Below, piece after piece: positions 60,817-64,000 of a stretch of DNA of 64,000 nucleotides. The translations under genes were made by a program, and so were the position numbers. The stretch covers positions 62,001-126,000 of the forward strand of contig NZ_NESS01000004.1 in assembly GCF_002128425.1 (NCBI RefSeq). Reading direction: 5' to 3'. The notes below the pieces were generated by a model. It saw only the letters and a program-made list of their open reading frames with translations. It made no database searches and had not been told where the DNA came from. Within the stretch, counting starts at the first letter, position 1. Each line of letters begins with the position of its first letter. The DNA comes from Gottfriedia acidiceleris. Lineage in GTDB: Bacteria > Bacillota > Bacilli > Bacillales > Bacillaceae_G.

Positions 60817-61915
60817 TTAAATCTTAGAACGTAAGTAAGCATCGATAAATGGATCAAGATCTCCATCCATTACTGCTTGTACATTACCAACCTCTGTATT
60901 TGTTCGATGATCTTTAACCATTGAGTATGGATGGAAAACATATGAACGAATTTGACTTCCCCAGCCAATTTCTTTTTGTTCTCCACGGATTTCATCTAAT
61001 TGAGCTTGTTGCTCTTCTATTTTACGTTGATATAGTTTTGCTTTTAACATTTTCATTGCTTGTTCACGGTTTTTAATCTGTGAACGCTCTGTTTGACATG
61101 TTACTACTGTGTTAGTAGGAATATGTGTAATACGTACTGCTGAGTCAGTTGTATTAATGTGCTGACCACCCGCTCCACTTGCACGATACGTATCAATTTT
61201 TAAATCTTCTGTACGAATATCGATTTCAATTTCTTCATTAAACTCAGGCATTACTTCACAAGAAACGAAAGAAGTATGACGACGACCTGATGAATCGAAT
61301 GGAGAAATACGAACTAAACGGTGAACGCCTTTTTCTGCTTTTAAATAGCCATAAGCATTATGACCTTTAATCGCTAAAGTTACACTCTTAATTCCAGCTT
61401 CATCACCAGGTAAATAATCTAAAGTGTCGACTTTGAATCCACGTTTCTCAGCCCATCTAGTATACATACGTAGTAACATTGAACCCCAATCTTGAGACTC
61501 GGTTCCGCCTGCCCCTGGATGAAGCTCAAGAATTGCATTATTTTTATCATATGGCTCACTTAATAATAATTGAAGTTCGAAATCATTCAGTTTTCCAGTT
61601 AAAGATTTTACTTCAGTTATTAATTCTTCAAATAGTTCATCGTCATTTTCTTCTTTAACTAACTCATATGTCACTTCAAGATTCTCATATCCATCATTTA
61701 AATCATTGAATTCATTAATAACCTCTTTTAAACCATTTACTTCACTAATTACTACTTGTGCAGCTTTTTGATCATCCCAAAAATCTGGCTCTGACATAAA
61801 CGCCTCAAGCTCATCTAGTCTTGCTTGTTTTGTTTCGACGTCAAAGAGACCCCCTAAATGCTTGAAGGCGTTTCGCCATCTTTTCTAGTTCTTGCTTTAC
61901 TTCTACTAATTCCAT
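60817..61915 (-). CDS. prfB: Peptide chain release factor 2 (PrfB) with programmed +1 frameshift
   Basis: 365 residues as a fused product. A first frame of 24 codons (ATG at 61913-61915) ends at TGA (61841-61843). The site is AGGGGG, three bases, then CTT TGA C, the classic RF2 recoding signal; a +1 shift after CTT continues as [24 protein letters not shown]. Later motifs are [13 protein letters not shown] for stop-codon recognition and [16 protein letters not shown] with the catalytic GGQ. RF2 releases at TGA and TAA and controls its own level by this shift. GAGGTG precedes the ATG. Confidence 0.97.
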
Positions 61916-61946
61916 TACATAACACCTCGATTAAATTTTACGAACA

Positions 61947-62034
61947 ATAAAAAGCAGGTAAAGACAAGTAGTAAAGTAAGAATAACCTTTAGAGTTACTC
62001 CTCTCTTTTAATAACTACTTGCCCTTGCCCCTTT
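61947..62034 (-). terminator. Long terminator hairpin of secA
   Basis: On the minus strand GGGCAAGTAGT and its extension pair with ACTACTTGTCTTTACC around a loop that contains a smaller hairpin, and TTTTT follows. It fills the gap between secA and prfB. Confidence 0.7.
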
Positions 62035-62053
62035 TCATATAGTTTTTATTTTA

Positions 62054-64000
62054 TTAGATTCCTTTACCGTGGCAGTTTTTATACTTCTTACCTGATCCAC
62101 AAGGACAATCTTCATTACGACCAGTCTCTTCGCCTTTTACGATTGGTTTTTTCTTTACTTCACCTTCACCATCATTACTTACATGAATTGCTTCGCCTTG
62201 TACAGCTTCACGCTCTACGTCAGCTTCAATTTCAGCTTTCATAATAATGCGAGATACTTCTTCTTCAATTGAAGCAATCATCTCTTCGAACATTGCGAAG
62301 CCTTCCATTTGATATTCACGTAGTGGATCAATTTGTGCATATGCACGTAAATGGATTCCTTCACGAAGTTGATCCATTGAATCGATATGAGCCATCCACT
62401 TGCTATCAACAGTACGTAATAATACAACTTTTTCAAACTCACGCATTTGTTCAGCTGGTAAAGCTACTTGTTTTTCTTCGTAACGCTCGAATACTGTTTT
62501 TTGAATTAATTCAACCATTTCATCCGGTTCAATTACACGTAATTGTTCAACTGTAATTTCATCTTCATTTAATAAGTTTGCTTCTAAGAAATCAATGATT
62601 CCTTCTAAATTCCACTCTTCTTGAAGCTGCTCGTTTGGAGTATGAGCTTGAACTACTCTGTTAATAGTACCTTCAATCATATTCTTAACGATTGGTTGTA
62701 GATCAGTTGAATCAATAACTTCAGAACGTTGAGCATAAATAACTTCACGTTGTTGACGTAATACATCATCATATTGAAGTAATTGTTTACGAGCATCAAA
62801 GTTATTACCTTCTACTCGTTTTTGTGCAGATTCAACTGCACGAGAAACCATTTTACTTTCAATCGGTTGAGAATCATCTAATCCTAAACGGTCCATCATA
62901 ACTGATAAATTTTCTGAACCGAAACGACGCATTAATTCATCTTCCATTGATAAATAGAAAGTTGTCACACCAGGGTCACCTTGACGACCAGAACGACCAC
63001 GTAACTGATTATCAATACGACGGCTTTCATGACGCTCTGTACCAATAACAGCTAACCCACCAAGCTCACGAATACCTTCACCTAATTTAATATCTGTACC
63101 ACGACCAGCCATGTTTGTCGCAATCGTAACTGCGCCACGGTGACCAGCTAATGCGATAATATCAGCCTCACGTTCATGGTTTTTCGCATTTAATACTTCG
63201 TGTTTAACACCTTTACGTTTTAACAATTGAGAAATTAACTCTGAAGTCTCGATCGCTACTGTACCAACTAGAACAGGTTGCCCAGCTTTGTGACGTTCAA
63301 CGATTTCATCAACAACAGCATTAAATTTTCCATTCATTGATTTATATACTAGATCAGGTTTATCCATACGAGCGATTGGACGGTTCGTAGGAATAACTAG
63401 AACATTCATATTGTAAATATTACGGAATTCTTCTTCCTCAGTTTTAGCTGTACCTGTCATACCCGAAAGTTTTTTGTACATACGGAAATAGTTTTGGAAA
63501 GTAATTGTCGCAAGCGTCATACTTTCGTTTTGGATTTTTAATCCTTCTTTAGCTTCGATCGCTTGGTGAAGACCTTCACTGTATCGGCGACCTTTCATTA
63601 AACGACCAGTAAATTGGTCAACGATAACAATTTCACCATCTTGAACTACATAATCTACATCATGAGTCATCGTAACGTGAGCACGTAATGCCTGAGTGAT
63701 ATGATGGTTTAAATTAACATTTTTCAAATCAAATAGGTTTTCAACGCCAAAAGCTTTCTCTGCACGTGAAATACCATCTTCAGTTAATAAAACAGATTTT
63801 GTTTTTACATCGTACGTATAATCTTGGTCTAGTTTAAGCATTCCAACAAATGCATTCGCCGCAATGTAAGCTTGTGCAGACTGTTTTGCTTGTCCAGAAA
63901 TGATTAATGGTGTACGTGCTTCATCAATTAAAATTGAGTCAACCTCATCGATAATAGCATAGTTTAGTGGACGTTGTACTCGTTGTTCAGCGTATACAAC
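62054..64000 (-). CDS. secA: Preprotein translocase ATPase SecA (C-terminal 648 residues)
   Basis: The gene is cut at the window edge; about 190 N-terminal residues are missing. Present are the [19 protein letters not shown] Walker B region, the preprotein-crosslinking domain, [16 protein letters not shown], the motif VI region [17 protein letters not shown], the helical scaffold and wing domains, and the zinc-binding C-terminus [16 protein letters not shown] that binds SecB or lipids in relatives. SecA drives Sec-dependent export and is essential. It is upstream of prfB as in B. subtilis. Confidence 0.98.
   Translation of the reverse strand, partial: VVYAEQRVQRPLNYAIIDEVDSILIDEARTPLIISGQAKQSAQAYIAANAFVGMLKLDQDYTYDVKTKSVLLTEDGISRAEKAFGVENLFDLKNVNLNHHITQALRAHVTMTHDVDYVVQDGEIVIVDQFTGRLMKGRRYSEGLHQAIEAKEGLKIQNESMTLATITFQNYFRMYKKLSGMTGTAKTEEEEFRNIYNMNVLVIPTNRPIARMDKPDLVYKSMNGKFNAVVDEIVERHKAGQPVLVGTVAIETSELISQLLKRKGVKHEVLNAKNHEREADIIALAGHRGAVTIATNMAGRGTDIKLGEGIRELGGLAVIGTERHESRRIDNQLRGRSGRQGDPGVTTFYLSMEDELMRRFGSENLSVMMDRLGLDDSQPIESKMVSRAVESAQKRVEGNNFDARKQLLQYDDVLRQQREVIYAQRSEVIDSTDLQPIVKNMIEGTINRVVQAHTPNEQLQEEWNLEGIIDFLEANLLNEDEITVEQLRVIEPDEMVELIQKTVFERYEEKQVALPAEQMREFEKVVLLRTVDSKWMAHIDSMDQLREGIHLRAYAQIDPLREYQMEGFAMFEEMIASIEEEVSRIIMKAEIEADVEREAVQGEAIHVSNDGEGEVKKKPIVKGEETGRNEDCPCGSGKKYKNCHGKGI

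Overview
The window reads as chromosome from a low-GC, spore-forming Bacillaceae (Bacillus-like) bacterium. The evidence is a tricistronic gerA-type germination operon, Fur, PerR, T-box and riboswitch controls of Firmicute type, AGGAGG ribosome sites before almost every gene, and the backbone secA-prfB-yvjA-cccB-ftsEX-ctpB-minJ known from Bacillus subtilis. No rRNA, tRNA, CRISPR array, prophage or insertion sequence was seen. Both ends cut a gene: an MDR-family oxidoreductase at the left and secA at the right.

Layout. 0-2.2 kb: a small minus-strand operon (membrane protein, GNAT acetyltransferase, TetR regulator) whose promoter holds a palindromic TetR-type operator exactly between -35 and -10. 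2.4-6.3 kb: a thiamin salvage operon thiD-cytX-thiM-thiE under a TPP riboswitch with its own terminator. 6.3-17.7 kb: an iron island with three Fur-box-controlled units, feoA-feoB-Cys-rich peptide, a minimal EfeU plus lipoprotein pair, and a four-gene NIS siderophore operon (two IucA/IucC synthetases, MFS exporter, PLP decarboxylase). 17.9-20.4 kb: a HAD phosphatase and two YdcZ-type membrane proteins flanking a Crp/Fnr regulator. 20.47-20.87 kb: a gene-free stretch with six same-strand DnaA-box-like sites followed by nine short repeats spaced about 20.5 bp apart. 20.9-28.0 kb: a complete trpEGDCFBA operon behind two tandem tryptophan T-boxes.

28.1-32.5 kb: gerA-gerB-gerC and a PhoU-like DUF47 protein. 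32.6-38.7 kb: SDR enzyme, LysR regulator, small membrane protein, metallo-beta-lactamase-fold hydrolase, amino acid permease, and a purine permease behind a guanine riboswitch. 38.8-45.4 kb: an RluF-type pseudouridine synthase, a 1352-residue Vpr-like secreted subtilase ending in two dockerin-like calcium loops, and a divergent PlcR-like HTH/TPR regulator. 45.5-50.8 kb: the mannitol operon mtlA-mtlR-mtlF-mtlD with a cre-like site and a perfect inverted repeat that fits an MtlR operator. 51-64 kb: minJ, ctpB, katA with a perfect PerR box, an M23 murein hydrolase with coiled coil, ftsX, ftsE, cccB, a YitT-family protein, prfB with its programmed +1 frameshift, and secA.

Most of the window is a conventional core genome. 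The parts most worth a second look are the DnaA-box cluster with its phased repeat array beside the trp operon, the shared ectodomain module in the iron permease and its lipoprotein, the rhizoferrin-like siderophore operon, two probable ATT start codons (gerC and rluF), the tandem T-boxes with different tRNA-end pairing bases, and the Vpr-like protease with its divergent regulator. I did not find a clearly new biological system. All positions and motifs were read by eye, with no database search or computed alignment.
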